A stretch of 64,000 nucleotides of DNA. Origin: Streptomyces cinnamoneus. Its GTDB lineage: Bacteria > Actinomycetota > Actinomycetes > Streptomycetales > Streptomycetaceae. Made by a program: the position numbers and the translations under genes. The notes under the pieces were generated by a model. It searched no databases. It had not been told where the DNA came from and worked only from the letters and a program-made list of their open reading frames with translations. Each line of letters begins with the position of its first letter. The stretch's first letter is position 1. Shown here in pieces: positions 8,754-17,403 of the stretch. The stretch spans positions 62,001 through 126,000 of the forward strand of contig NZ_BMVB01000005.1 in assembly GCF_014650495.1 (NCBI RefSeq), in the 5' to 3' direction.

Positions 8754-9670
8754 GCCGCCGCGGCCTGTACTCGCTGACCGACCTCGACGACGCCGCCATG
8801 GGGTGCATCGTCCGCCGCACCATCGACCTGTACACGGACCGCAACGCCCACGACCGGCCGCTGGCGGGCCTGCTGGCCGGGCTGCTGTTCACCAGGACCT
8901 CCACCCGCACCAGGACGGCCTTCACCACCGGCGCCATCCGGCTGGGCGCCCAGCCGGTGACGTTCGGGCCGGCGGACCTGCAGACCAACACCGGGGAGTC
9001 GGCCGCCGACACCGGCCGCATGCTCGCCGGCATGCTCGACCTGCTCGTCGTCCGCACCGCGGGCCCGGTGCACGAGCTCGAAGACCTGTCCGGGGACGGC
9101 GAACTGCCCGTCGTCAACGCCATGTCCGCCGAGGAACACCCCACCCAGGGCCTGGCCGACCTGGCCACCCTGACGCATCACTTCGGCCCGCTCGACGGCG
9201 CGCGTGTGCTCTACGTCGGCGAGGGCAACAACACCGCCGTCGCCCTGGCCCACGCACTGAGCCGGCAGCGCGGCTGCCGCACCGTGTTCGCCTGCCCCCG
9301 CGGGTACGGACTGCCCGCTCCCGTGCTGGCCGCGGCCTCGGCCGCCGCGGAGCGCGGCGGGGGGTCCGTCATCCAGGTCCACGACCTGGCGGCGGTGGAG
9401 GGCACGGTGGACGCCGTCTACACCTCCCGGTGGCAGACGACCGGCACCAGCAAGGCCGACGCGTCCTGGCGGGACGCCTTCCGCCCGTTCCACGTGGACA
9501 CGGCCCTGATGGACCGCTGGCCCGGTGCCGTCCTCCTGCACGACCTGCCCGCCCACCGCGGCGAGGAGGTCTCCGGCGACGTGCTGGACGGAAAGTCCTC
9601 GCTGGCGTGGACGCAGGCCCGGATGAAGGCGGCGGGCGCGATGGCCGTCCTGGAATGGGCCGCCGCATGA
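8750..9670 (+). CDS. vioL: carbamoyltransferase VioL (diaminopropionyl residue carbamoylation)
   Basis: 306-residue aspartate/ornithine carbamoyltransferase family protein. The carbamoyl-phosphate loop appears as FTRTSTRTRTAF (residues ~43-54) and the second phosphate motif as EEHPTQGLADL near 125. The usual ornithine-binding SMG loop is replaced by YTSRWQTTGTSK near 225, which fits a changed amine acceptor. In viomycin assembly this enzyme carbamoylates the 2,3-diaminopropionate residue to the ureido form. Coupled to vioK and vioM by ATGA overlaps. It is not expected to serve arginine biosynthesis, since it sits within the NRPS operon. Confidence 0.9.
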   Translation: MSRRGLYSLTDLDDAAMGCIVRRTIDLYTDRNAHDRPLAGLLAGLLFTRTSTRTRTAFTTGAIRLGAQPVTFGPADLQTNTGESAADTGRMLAGMLDLLVVRTAGPVHELEDLSGDGELPVVNAMSAEEHPTQGLADLATLTHHFGPLDGARVLYVGEGNNTAVALAHALSRQRGCRTVFACPRGYGLPAPVLAAASAAAERGGGSVIQVHDLAAVEGTVDAVYTSRWQTTGTSKADASWRDAFRPFHVDTALMDRWPGAVLLHDLPAHRGEEVSGDVLDGKSSLAWTQARMKAAGAMAVLEWAAA

Positions 9671-11007
9671 CCGAGCCGGCCACCGCGGAGATGATCGCCC
9701 CGCTCTCCTCCGCGCAGCACAGCCTGTGGTTCCTCGAACAGCTCGACGGGCCGTCCGACGCGTACATCCAGCCGTTCGCGCAGCGGTTGCGTGGCCCGCT
9801 GGACGTCCCCGCCCTGGAACGCGCCCTGGAGGCGCTGGTCCGCCGCCAGCAGACCCTGCGCTCACGCGTCGACCTGGTCGACGGCGAGCCCCGGCAGATC
9901 GTCGGCCCGGCGCGCCCGGTCCGCCCGCGGCGCCTGGACCTCGGACACCGCCCCCAGGACGCCCCCGCGGAGGTGGCCGCCTTCGCCCTGCGGCCGTTCG
10001 ACCTGGCGAGCGAGGACCCGCTGCGGACCCTGCTCGTCCGGCTCGGCCCGGACGACCACGTCCTGGTCTGTGCGGTGCACCACCTCTTCTGCGACGGCCT
10101 CTCCCTCGCCGTCCTCGGTGAGGAACTGGCCGCCCTGTACCGGGCGGCCCGCGCCGGACGGCCGCCCGGGACGGCCCTGCCGCCGTTGGAGCGGCAGTAC
10201 GCCGACGTCGTCGCCGACCGCGCCGCGCAGGCCGGCGACGCCCGCAGCCGGGCCGCACTGGCACGCTGGCACGAGCGGCTGGCCGGCGCCGCGCCGCTCG
10301 GGCTGCGCACCGACCACGCCCGGCCGCCGGTACGGTCGGGCCGCGGCGACCGGGTGCCGCTGACCGTGCCCGCGGAGCTGCTGACGGCCGCCCGGACGGC
10401 CGCCGGCCGCCACCGGGTCACCCTGTTCATGCTGCTGCTCGCCGTGTTCGCGACGACGCTGCGCCAAAACGGCTGCGGACCCGACCTGAGCGTCGGCACG
10501 CCCGTGGCCGGCCGCTCGGGTGCGGCGGAGGAGGCCCTGATCGGGCTCTTCACCAACACGGTGGTCCTGCGCCTGGACCTGTCGGGCGAACCGGCCCCCG
10601 CCGCGCTGCTGGGCCACGTGCGGGAACAGGCCCTGGCCGCCTACGAGGACGGCCACGTGCCCTTCGAGCACGTGGTGGACGAACTGCGGCCCCCCAGGGA
10701 CCTCTCGCGCACCCCGCTGTTCCAGGTGATGTTCAGCTTCCAGGACTTCGAGGAGCAGGCCCTCGCCCTCGACGACCTGCAGGCCACCGCCTGGGACGTC
10801 CCCGCCGGCACCAGCAAGTTCGACCTCGAACTGGAACTGGGCCGCGACGGCGACCGGTTGAGCGGATTCCTGGAGTACAGCACCGACCTGTTCACGGCGG
10901 CCACCGCCCGCCACCTGGCCGACGACTTCCTCGCCGGCCTGCGGAACCTCCTGTGCGAGGCCCCGCACTCCCCCGCCCCCCTCTCCCGCAAGGAGCCCGC
11001 ACGATGA
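9667..11007 (+). CDS. vioM: stand-alone condensation domain VioM
   Basis: 446-residue free condensation domain. It has the opening PLSSAQHSLWFLEQL motif (residues ~12-26), an intact HHLFCDGLSLAVL near 139, and the GLFTNTVVLRLDLSG and PLFQVMFSFQ motifs in the second half. There are no A or carrier domains. In viomycin biosynthesis this protein joins beta-lysine, held on VioO, to the cyclic pentapeptide core. Coupled by 4-bp overlaps to vioL and vioN. Confidence 0.92.
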   Translation: MTEPATAEMIAPLSSAQHSLWFLEQLDGPSDAYIQPFAQRLRGPLDVPALERALEALVRRQQTLRSRVDLVDGEPRQIVGPARPVRPRRLDLGHRPQDAPAEVAAFALRPFDLASEDPLRTLLVRLGPDDHVLVCAVHHLFCDGLSLAVLGEELAALYRAARAGRPPGTALPPLERQYADVVADRAAQAGDARSRAALARWHERLAGAAPLGLRTDHARPPVRSGRGDRVPLTVPAELLTAARTAAGRHRVTLFMLLLAVFATTLRQNGCGPDLSVGTPVAGRSGAAEEALIGLFTNTVVLRLDLSGEPAPAALLGHVREQALAAYEDGHVPFEHVVDELRPPRDLSRTPLFQVMFSFQDFEEQALALDDLQATAWDVPAGTSKFDLELELGRDGDRLSGFLEYSTDLFTAATARHLADDFLAGLRNLLCEAPHSPAPLSRKEPAR

Positions 11008-11198
11008 GCGAGAACGCCCCCGCAACCACCGCGCACCAGGTCGTCGTCAACGACGAGGAACAGTTCTCCCTGTGGCCCCTGGACACGCCCCTGCCCGACG
11101 GCTGGCGGCCCGAGGGCACCACCGGCACGCGTCAGGAGTGCCTGGACCGCATCGAGACGGTCTGGACCGACCTGCGCCCGCTCAGCGCCCGCCGCTGA
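11004..11198 (+). CDS. vioN: MbtH-like protein VioN
   Basis: 64-residue MbtH family protein. The family pattern is present: N-x-E-E-Q-F-S-L-W (VVNDEEQFSLWPLD), the P-x-G-W segment (LPDGWRPEG) and the final C-x-x-x-I-x-x-x-W-T-D-L-R-P block. MbtH proteins bind NRPS adenylation domains and are often needed for their solubility or activity; the next gene, vioO, is the nearest candidate partner. The stop TGA shares its A with the vioO ATG. Confidence 0.96.
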   Translation: MSENAPATTAHQVVVNDEEQFSLWPLDTPLPDGWRPEGTTGTRQECLDRIETVWTDLRPLSARR

Positions 11199-13078
11199 TG
11201 AGGGCCGCAGCCGTGGGCACCGGCCCCCTCGTCGGGACCGGCTCCCCCACCGTTCCCGAACTGCTCGCGCGCACCGCGCGGCGCACCCCGGACGCGCCCG
11301 CCCTCATCACCCGCGAGGGCGTCATCAGCCACCGCGAGCTCGACGCCCACGTCGAGCGGCTGGCCCGGGTGCTGCGCGGGCGCGGGCTCGGCGCGGGCCA
11401 CCGCGTCGCCGTGCTCGCCGACCGCTCCTGGCAGGCCGTCACCTGCCCCCTGGCGGTGCTGCGCGCGGGCGCCGCCTACGTCCCCCTCGATCCCGCCGAG
11501 CCGCCGGAGCGGCTTCGCGACCTCGTCGCCCGGATCTCACCGGCGGCCGTGCTGGGCCGGGCCGAGCCGCTGGCGGGGCTGTCCTTCCCCGGCGTCCCCG
11601 CGATACCGGCCGACCACCCCGGCCCGGAGCCGGGCGGGACGTCCGGGCGGGCGCCGTCGCCCGGCGACCTGGCCTACGCCATGTTCACCTCCGGTTCGAC
11701 CGGCGCCCCCAAGGCCGTCCTCGTGCCGCACCGCGCCGTGGCCGCCGCCACCGCCTCGCTCGCCGACCTGTTCGACATCGGCCCCGCCGACCGGGTGCTG
11801 CACTGGACCTCCCTGCTCTGGGACACCAGCGGTGAGGAGATCTACCCCGCGCTCGTCCGCGGCGCCGCCCTCGTCGTCGACGACAGGGTCGAAGCGCGCT
11901 CGGTCCCGGCCCTGCTCGCGCTCGTGCGGGAGCACGGGGTGACCGTGGTGGACCTGTCCACGGCCATGTGGAACGAGCTCGTGGACCACCTGGCGTCGGG
12001 CGACGAGCCGCTGCCGCCGAGCCTGCGGCTGGTGGTCATCGGCGGCGAGGCGGCCCAGGCCCGGGCCGTGCGGCGGTGGTCCGAGCGGGTGCCGGACGGC
12101 GTCCGGCTGCTCAACACCTACGGGCAGACCGAGACGGTGATGGTCACACACGCCGCGGACATCGGAGGCGCGGCGGGGCGGGCGCTGGGCGACGACGATC
12201 CCGTGCCCATCGGACATCCGCTGCCGCACGTCCGCCAGGCCCTGACGGCCCGCACGGGAGGGGTGGCCGAGCTGTGGATCGGCGGCCCGGGCGTGTCCTG
12301 GGGGTACGCGGACCGGCCGGATCTGACCGCGGCCGCCTTCCTGCCGGAACCGGACGGGGGCGGCGCACGCCGCTACCGGACCGGTGACCTGGTGCGCGAA
12401 CTGCCCGGCGGTGCACTGGCCCACGCGGGCCGGGCCGACCGGCAGCTGAAGATCCGCGGGGTCCGGGTGGAGCCCGCGGAGGTGGAACGGGCCATCACCT
12501 CCTGCCCCGGGGTCGCCGCGGCCGCCGTCGTCACCGTCGGCCAGGACCGCGGACAGCCGCGTCTCCTCGGCGCGTACGTGCCGTCCGAGACCGGGCCCGC
12601 CACCGAGCAGGAGGTCGCCGAGCACTGCGCGCGCCGGCTGTCGCGGGCCCTGCTGCCGCACCGGATCACCGCCGTGGCCGCGCTGCCGCTGCTGCGCACC
12701 GGCAAGGTCGACCGGACGGCCCTGCGCGCCTCCCTCGACGCCGCGCCGTCACCCGCCGCCGGGCCGTCACCCGACAGCGGGCCGTCACCCGACGCCGGGC
12801 AGGAGAGGGACGGGCAGGACGGAACCGGGCAGGACGACGGCGGCGCATCCGAGCTGGCCTCGCGCATCGCCGAGTTGTGCGGACGGACCCTGGGCTGCCC
12901 GTGCGGCCCCGACGACTCCCTCTTCGTGCTGGGCGGGGACTCCCTGACCGTCACCCGGCTCATCTCGCAGCTGTACCGCGAGACGGGGGCCGAGCTGACC
13001 TTCCGCGACGTGTTCGACCACGCGAGCCCGCGCGAGCTGGCCCTGCTCATCGAAGGAAGCGAAGGAGAACGCCGGTGA
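11198..13078 (+). CDS. vioO: viomycin NRPS VioO: adenylation-PCP for beta-lysine
   Basis: 626-residue A-PCP didomain. Core motifs are MFTSGSTGAPKAV near residue 164, LNTYGQTETVMV near 307, YRTGDLVREL near 393, RQLKIRGVRVEP near 416 and the catalytic lysine in LLRTGKVDRTAL near 500. A repetitive Ala/Pro/Ser/Gly/Asp linker (about 515-550) leads to the PCP with its serine in VLGGDSLTVTRL near 590. In the viomycin pathway VioO activates and carries beta-lysine made by VioP for transfer by VioM. The stop overlaps the vioP GTG. Confidence 0.9.
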   Translation: MRAAAVGTGPLVGTGSPTVPELLARTARRTPDAPALITREGVISHRELDAHVERLARVLRGRGLGAGHRVAVLADRSWQAVTCPLAVLRAGAAYVPLDPAEPPERLRDLVARISPAAVLGRAEPLAGLSFPGVPAIPADHPGPEPGGTSGRAPSPGDLAYAMFTSGSTGAPKAVLVPHRAVAAATASLADLFDIGPADRVLHWTSLLWDTSGEEIYPALVRGAALVVDDRVEARSVPALLALVREHGVTVVDLSTAMWNELVDHLASGDEPLPPSLRLVVIGGEAAQARAVRRWSERVPDGVRLLNTYGQTETVMVTHAADIGGAAGRALGDDDPVPIGHPLPHVRQALTARTGGVAELWIGGPGVSWGYADRPDLTAAAFLPEPDGGGARRYRTGDLVRELPGGALAHAGRADRQLKIRGVRVEPAEVERAITSCPGVAAAAVVTVGQDRGQPRLLGAYVPSETGPATEQEVAEHCARRLSRALLPHRITAVAALPLLRTGKVDRTALRASLDAAPSPAAGPSPDSGPSPDAGQERDGQDGTGQDDGGASELASRIAELCGRTLGCPCGPDDSLFVLGGDSLTVTRLISQLYRETGAELTFRDVFDHASPRELALLIEGSEGERR

Positions 13079-14481
13079 ACACCCCAGCCACCACCCGGCC
13101 CCCGGCCCAGCCCTACGTCTACCGGCGCCAGGAGCTCACCGAACCCGACTGGCGGCGGCTGCCGGGCTGGCGGGACGTCACCGCCGCCCAGTGGCGGGAC
13201 CCCCAGTGGCAGCGGGCCCACTGCGTGAAGAACGCCCGCCAGTTGCGGGCCGTGCTCGGCGACGGCCTCGACGAGAAGTTCTACGCCGACCTGGCGGAGG
13301 ACCAGGAGCGCCACGCGACGATGGCCATGCTGGTCACCCCGCAGATGCTCAACACCATGGCGCCGCTGACCGCGGCGGACGCGGACGACTTCACCGACGC
13401 CTTCTGCAGCGACCCCGTGCGCCGCTACATGATCCCGGTCCGTTCCGACCGCGATCCGCGGTGGCCCAGCCACCCGATGTCCTCGCGGGACTCGCTGCAC
13501 GAGGCCGAGATGTGGGTCGTCGAGGGGCTGACCAGCCGCTACCCGACGAAGGTCCTGGCCGAGCTGGTCTCCACCTGCCCGCAGTACTGCGGGCACTGCA
13601 CCCGCATGGACCTCGTGGGCGGCTCCACCCCGGCCGTCGGCAAACAGCGGCTGCGGCTGCGGCCGGCCGACCGGCAGGAGGCGATCCTCGACCACCTGCG
13701 CCGCACCCCGGGCGTACGCGACGTGGTGGTCTCCGGCGGGGACGTGGCCAATGTGCCCTGGCCCCAGCTGGAGTCGTTCCTCGGCCGCCTGCTGGAGATA
13801 GACACCGTGCGCGACATCCGGCTGGCCACCAAGGCGCTCGTCGGGCTGCCGCAGCACTGGCTCCAGCCGAAGGTCGTGGCCGGGATGGAGCGGGTCGCCC
13901 GCACGGCCGCCGGGCGGGGTGTGCACCTGGCGGTGCACACCCACGCCAACCACGTCCGCTCCGTCACCCCCCTGGTGGCCGAGGCCACCGGTGCGCTGCT
14001 GGCGGCCGGGGTGCGCGACGTGCGCAACCAGGGGGTGCTGATGCGGTCGGTCAACGACACGGCCGACGACCTGCTCGACCTGTGCTTCGCCCTGCAGGGC
14101 GAAGCCGGCATCCTGCCCTACTACTTCTACATGTGCGACATGGTGCCCGGCGCCGAGCACTGGCGGACCACCCTGGCCGAGGCACAGGAACTGCAGCTCG
14201 CCATCATGGGCTACCTCCCCGGCTACGCCACGCCACGGATCGTCTGCGACGTGCCGTACGTGGGCAAGCGCTGGGTGCACCAGGCCGTCGAGTACGACCG
14301 GGAACGCGGCATCTCGTACTGGACGAAGAACTACCGCACCCGGCTCGAACTCGACGACCCCGAGGCCCTCACCCGCCGCCACCCCTTCTACGACCCGCTG
14401 TCCGCCCTGCCCGAGAGCGGCAGGCGGTGGTGGGAGGAGAGGGTCACGGCACAGGAGCGGGCGGCATGTGCTCAGCGGTAG
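13075..14481 (+). CDS. vioP: lysine 2,3-aminomutase VioP (radical SAM)
   Basis: 468-residue radical SAM aminomutase of the KamA family. The iron-sulphur motif CxxxCxxC is seen as STCPQYCGHCTRMD near residue 169, with the SAM-binding VVSGGDVANVPW near 219. A lysine in DVPYVGKRWVHQ near 400 aligns by position with the PLP lysine of KamA. It converts L-alpha-lysine to beta-lysine, the side-chain building block for VioO. GTG start inside the vioO stop, preceded by GAAGGAG. Its 3' end overlaps convergent vph by 10 bp, so transcription of the two genes collides here. Confidence 0.93.
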   Translation: MNTPATTRPPAQPYVYRRQELTEPDWRRLPGWRDVTAAQWRDPQWQRAHCVKNARQLRAVLGDGLDEKFYADLAEDQERHATMAMLVTPQMLNTMAPLTAADADDFTDAFCSDPVRRYMIPVRSDRDPRWPSHPMSSRDSLHEAEMWVVEGLTSRYPTKVLAELVSTCPQYCGHCTRMDLVGGSTPAVGKQRLRLRPADRQEAILDHLRRTPGVRDVVVSGGDVANVPWPQLESFLGRLLEIDTVRDIRLATKALVGLPQHWLQPKVVAGMERVARTAAGRGVHLAVHTHANHVRSVTPLVAEATGALLAAGVRDVRNQGVLMRSVNDTADDLLDLCFALQGEAGILPYYFYMCDMVPGAEHWRTTLAEAQELQLAIMGYLPGYATPRIVCDVPYVGKRWVHQAVEYDRERGISYWTKNYRTRLELDDPEALTRRHPFYDPLSALPESGRRWWEERVTAQERAACAQR

Positions 14482-15335
14482 CCGGTCAGCCCGTCGGCCA
14501 GCTCCTCCTCGTCACCGTCGCGCTGCGCGTAGAGGGCCTGCTGCAGGGCGAAGGTGCCGCGGATCGCGGTGATCCGGCCGGTCACGTCGCCGCCCTGGGC
14601 CCCGCCGCCGAGGGCGAGCACCCGGCCGAGCAGCTCCTCGCCGTAGCTGGCACCGATCGCGGCGAGGTCCTCGGCCTGGTCACCGAGGGTGACCTCGTCC
14701 CAGTCGACCACTCCGCTGAGCCGCGGCAGCCCGTCGACGGTCTCCCACAGCACGTTCTCCCCGCCGAGGTCACCGTGGACCACGGCGGAGGTGAGGTGAG
14801 GAAGGCCGTCGAGGGCGGCGAGCTCCCGCTCGGCCCGCTCGCGGCCGGCGTCGTTCATGAGCGGGAACAGCTCCGCCCGGACGCCGTCCGCGAACTCCCG
14901 CCACTCCCCTTCGGGGGCGTGCGGGAGCACGGCGCACGCCGTGTCGCCGCCGGCCGCGGCCAGCCCCGCCAGCAGCGCGGCGTACTGGGCGGCGACCGCC
15001 TCGGCCACCTCGGGGCTCTTGAGGTCCTCTTCCTCCAGGGGGGCGCCGGGGATGCGGCTGAGCACCAGGTACGCCGGCTCGCCCGGACCCGTGGCGGCGC
15101 CCTCCTCCAGCGGCTCGGGGGTGCGGAAGCCGAGGCCGAGACCGGCGAGGGTGCGCAGGCGCTCCGCCCGGTCGGGAAGCCGCTCGGCCGCCGCGTCGGT
15201 GCGGGCGAAGCAGACGACGCGCTCCGCACCGATGACCACCTGGTGGAACTGTCCCTGATAGACCGTCAGGTCGGTCGGCCGGTCGTCGGGCAGCAGCCTG
15301 CTCAGCAGGGCGCGGTGCGTCTCGAGGATTTCCAT
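14472..15335 (-). CDS. vph: viomycin phosphotransferase Vph (self-resistance)
   Basis: 287-residue member of the aminoglycoside phosphotransferase (APH) fold. It closely resembles the viomycin phosphotransferase I know from Streptomyces, especially the start (MEILETHRALLSRLLP), the catalytic VVHGDLGGENVLWE near residue 200, the metal-binding VVDWDEVTLGD and the tail LQQALYAQRDGDEEELADG. It O-phosphorylates viomycin, inactivating it in the producing cell. The ATG at 15335 is chosen because GGAGAG precedes it and the homologous protein begins there; upstream codons in frame run into vioQ's leader. It is the only gene on the minus strand inside the vio block until vioR. Confidence 0.93.
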   Translation of the reverse strand: MEILETHRALLSRLLPDDRPTDLTVYQGQFHQVVIGAERVVCFARTDAAAERLPDRAERLRTLAGLGLGFRTPEPLEEGAATGPGEPAYLVLSRIPGAPLEEEDLKSPEVAEAVAAQYAALLAGLAAAGGDTACAVLPHAPEGEWREFADGVRAELFPLMNDAGRERAERELAALDGLPHLTSAVVHGDLGGENVLWETVDGLPRLSGVVDWDEVTLGDQAEDLAAIGASYGEELLGRVLALGGGAQGGDVTGRITAIRGTFALQQALYAQRDGDEEELADGLTGYR

Positions 15336-15375
15336 GGTGTGTGAACTCTCCTTGGTCAACGGATGAGGTGTGACG
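15336..15375. promoter_or_regulatory. 40-bp divergent gap between vph and vioQ
   Basis: Only 40 bp separate the two divergent start codons. It holds both ribosome-binding sites: AAGGAGAG for vph on the minus strand and GGATGAGG for vioQ on the plus strand. There is no room for two complete promoters here, so at least one promoter must lie within the opposite gene, or vioQ is read from the upstream operon by read-through across antisense vph. Confidence 0.5.
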
Positions 15376-16368
15376 ATGGATCCGGTCGAATACGAAATGC
15401 TGCGGCACATGTGGTTCCCGGTCGCCCGGGTCGCCGACCTCAAGGACGGTGTCGTCGGCGGCGCCCTCCTGGGCGAGGAGCTGGTGGTCTACGGCGACGG
15501 GCGGAACGTCACGGTCGCGGAGGGCTTCTGCCCGCACCGCGGCGTGGCGCTGCGACTGGGCAGGACGCGCGACGGCGCACTGGAGTGCCCGTACCACGGC
15601 TGGCTGTTCGCCGAGGGGAGCGGGCGGTGCACGCGCGTGCCCTCGCTGCTGCCGGGCAAGAGCCGTCCGCACGCCGCCCTGCGGACCTATCCGGCCCGTA
15701 CGGCCTATGGTCTGGTGTGGAGCTGCTTGGCGGAACCTTTTCTTCCCGCCCCCGGACTCCCCGCCGGTGTCGATGACACCTGGCAGCTGGCCGCGGGCGA
15801 GCCGTACACCCTGAACTGCGGAATGCGACAACTCACCGAGAATTTCCGGGACAAGGCCCATTTCCCCTTTGTGCACGCCGATACCATGGGCGATGTCTCC
15901 CAGGTGGTCGATGCGTATCGGATAACCCGTGACGGCTGGCAACTGGGCTGGTCCTCCTCGCTGGGGTCCGAGAGTGTCCCGGACGAATTCGCGGCAGAGT
16001 TCAGCCACCGGCTCGATTACCACATCACCCTTCCGATGTTTGCTTCCATCAGAGTCTCCTCGCCTTCCGGCGGCCGGCGTCTCGTGGCACAGATGGCCAC
16101 TCCGCTCACCGCGGACGGATTGCGAGTGCGACAGTTCTGGTTGGTCGGCGTGGACGCCGCAGCCGCCGCGGGGGGCGCCGGACTCGCCGATGTGCTCGCC
16201 TACGAACGACAGGTATTCGAGGAGGACCACCCGATCGTGGAGAATCAGCGGCCCGTCGAGGCACCCCTGGATCTCCATTCCCAAGTGCATACGGCAGCGG
16301 ACAAATTCAGCATCACGTTCCGGCGGGTGTACGGCGAGTTGCTGGAGAGCTTCAAGGGCCGGTCGTGA
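15376..16368 (+). CDS. vioQ: Rieske-type hydroxylase VioQ (capreomycidine hydroxylation)
   Basis: 330-residue Rieske non-haem iron oxygenase. The 2Fe-2S ligands are visible as CPHRGVAL and CPYHGWLF (residues ~55-80). The catalytic iron region is NFRDKAHFPFVH near 155 with a later Asp in EEDHPIVENQRP near 285. In the viomycin pathway it hydroxylates the capreomycidine ring at C-5, the step that separates viomycin from tuberactinomycin O. ATG 15376 is preferred over GTG 15370 because GATGAGG lies at the right distance. No reductase gene is adjacent, so electrons must come from a general partner. Followed after 5 bp by convergent vioR. Confidence 0.92.
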   Translation: MDPVEYEMLRHMWFPVARVADLKDGVVGGALLGEELVVYGDGRNVTVAEGFCPHRGVALRLGRTRDGALECPYHGWLFAEGSGRCTRVPSLLPGKSRPHAALRTYPARTAYGLVWSCLAEPFLPAPGLPAGVDDTWQLAAGEPYTLNCGMRQLTENFRDKAHFPFVHADTMGDVSQVVDAYRITRDGWQLGWSSSLGSESVPDEFAAEFSHRLDYHITLPMFASIRVSSPSGGRRLVAQMATPLTADGLRVRQFWLVGVDAAAAAGGAGLADVLAYERQVFEEDHPIVENQRPVEAPLDLHSQVHTAADKFSITFRRVYGELLESFKGRS

Positions 16369-16373
16369 GCCGC

Positions 16374-17102
16374 TCAGGGCTGCTGGGCGGCCCCCTGGAC
16401 GTCGAGCCCGAGCCGCCACACCAGCTGGGCGACGTGCACCCGGTCCCGCAGGTTCAACTTGGCGAGGATGCGCGAGACATGACTCTTGACGGTCGCCTCG
16501 CTCAGGGAGAGGTTGCGGGCGATCTCACGGTTGTTCCGGCCGCCGCCGATGAGCAGCAGGACCTGCCGCTCGCGCCGGCTGAGCGTGCGCAGCTCCGCCG
16601 GCTCGTCCGAGCGGCGCGGCACGAGGCGGAAATTCCCGAAGAGCCTGCGGGTGATGTGGGTCGGCAGAAAGGCACCGCCGTCCACGACGGCCCGGACGGC
16701 GGCGTGGAAATCGCTGCGCGGGGAGTCGAGCGGGAGATAGCCGCGCACCCCGGCCGCCAGCGCCTCGCGCAGCAACTCGTCGGTGTCGAACTCGGCCACC
16801 ATGACGATTCCGCCGGCGATGCCGCCGGTCAGCAGGCAGACCGCCTGGACGTCATGGGCGGTCAGCAGCGAGGCACTGGCCACGAGGACGTCGGGCACAA
16901 GCAACGCGGATTTCCGCAGGAGGTCGTCACGGTCGGTGGCCTCTCCGACGACCTCGGCGCCGGGAATCTGCGAGAGCAGCACGCACAGTCCGTTCCGGAA
17001 CACGTCCTTGTCCGCCGCGAGGAGGATCCGTACGGTTCGTTCCCGCCCGGACGCCCGGCACAGCCCCTCCGGCGACGCCTCGTCGACGGACACGCTACCC
17101 AT
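16374..17102 (-). CDS. vioR: NarL/LuxR-type regulator VioR with atypical receiver
   Basis: 242-residue response-regulator-like protein: N-terminal receiver-like domain (about 25-150) and C-terminal LuxR helix-turn-helix (about 175-235, LSRRERQVLLLIGGG...NREIARNLSLSEATVKSHV in pieces). The receiver lacks key phosphorylation residues: the acidic pair is reduced (LLAADKDVF) and the acceptor position after PDVLVA is Ser instead of Asp. It is therefore probably not controlled by a histidine kinase. No TTA codon was found. ATG 17102 follows AAGGGAGAGAC; an upstream in-frame ATG is less well placed. By position it is the cluster-linked regulator of viomycin genes. Confidence 0.85.
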   Translation of the reverse strand: MGSVSVDEASPEGLCRASGRERTVRILLAADKDVFRNGLCVLLSQIPGAEVVGEATDRDDLLRKSALLVPDVLVASASLLTAHDVQAVCLLTGGIAGGIVMVAEFDTDELLREALAAGVRGYLPLDSPRSDFHAAVRAVVDGGAFLPTHITRRLFGNFRLVPRRSDEPAELRTLSRRERQVLLLIGGGRNNREIARNLSLSEATVKSHVSRILAKLNLRDRVHVAQLVWRLGLDVQGAAQQP

Positions 17103-17403
17103 GTCTCTCCCTTCGCCTGGCTTCCCCCGAGTAACTCTCGCCACTGGTTTCAATTCTAGATCGACAAGAACACAAGAACACTTTGCCGAATGATTAATTG
17201 ACCGGAAATCAGCAGTGCCCCTTCCGGTATTCCGCCCCGTCGCACCCGTCCGGCCCGGTCAACGTCCTGATCAGCAGGCATGGCCGCACTCCGCCACGAC
17301 CCCCGGGACCCCTGCCATCGGATGGCAGATGATCGCCACTTGACAACAGTTGCATACGACATGCACCTGCATAAACTCGGCAAGAAGAGGGAGTTTGAGC
17401 ACC
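17103..17403. promoter_or_regulatory. 301-bp divergent promoter region between vioR and the phosphatase gene
   Basis: This gap is distinctly richer in A+T than the genes. One AT-rich patch (about 17150-17210) lies near vioR. A second (about 17335-17395) contains TTGACA at 17340-17345 and several near-palindromic ATGCA/TGCAT words upstream of the phosphatase. I cannot fix the -10 boxes with confidence. No ORF of interest was seen. Confidence 0.5.

Noticed and set aside
8750..9670. Arginine-biosynthesis ornithine carbamoyltransferase
   Set aside because: The SMG ornithine loop is missing and the gene is coupled within the NRPS operon, so VioL fits better.
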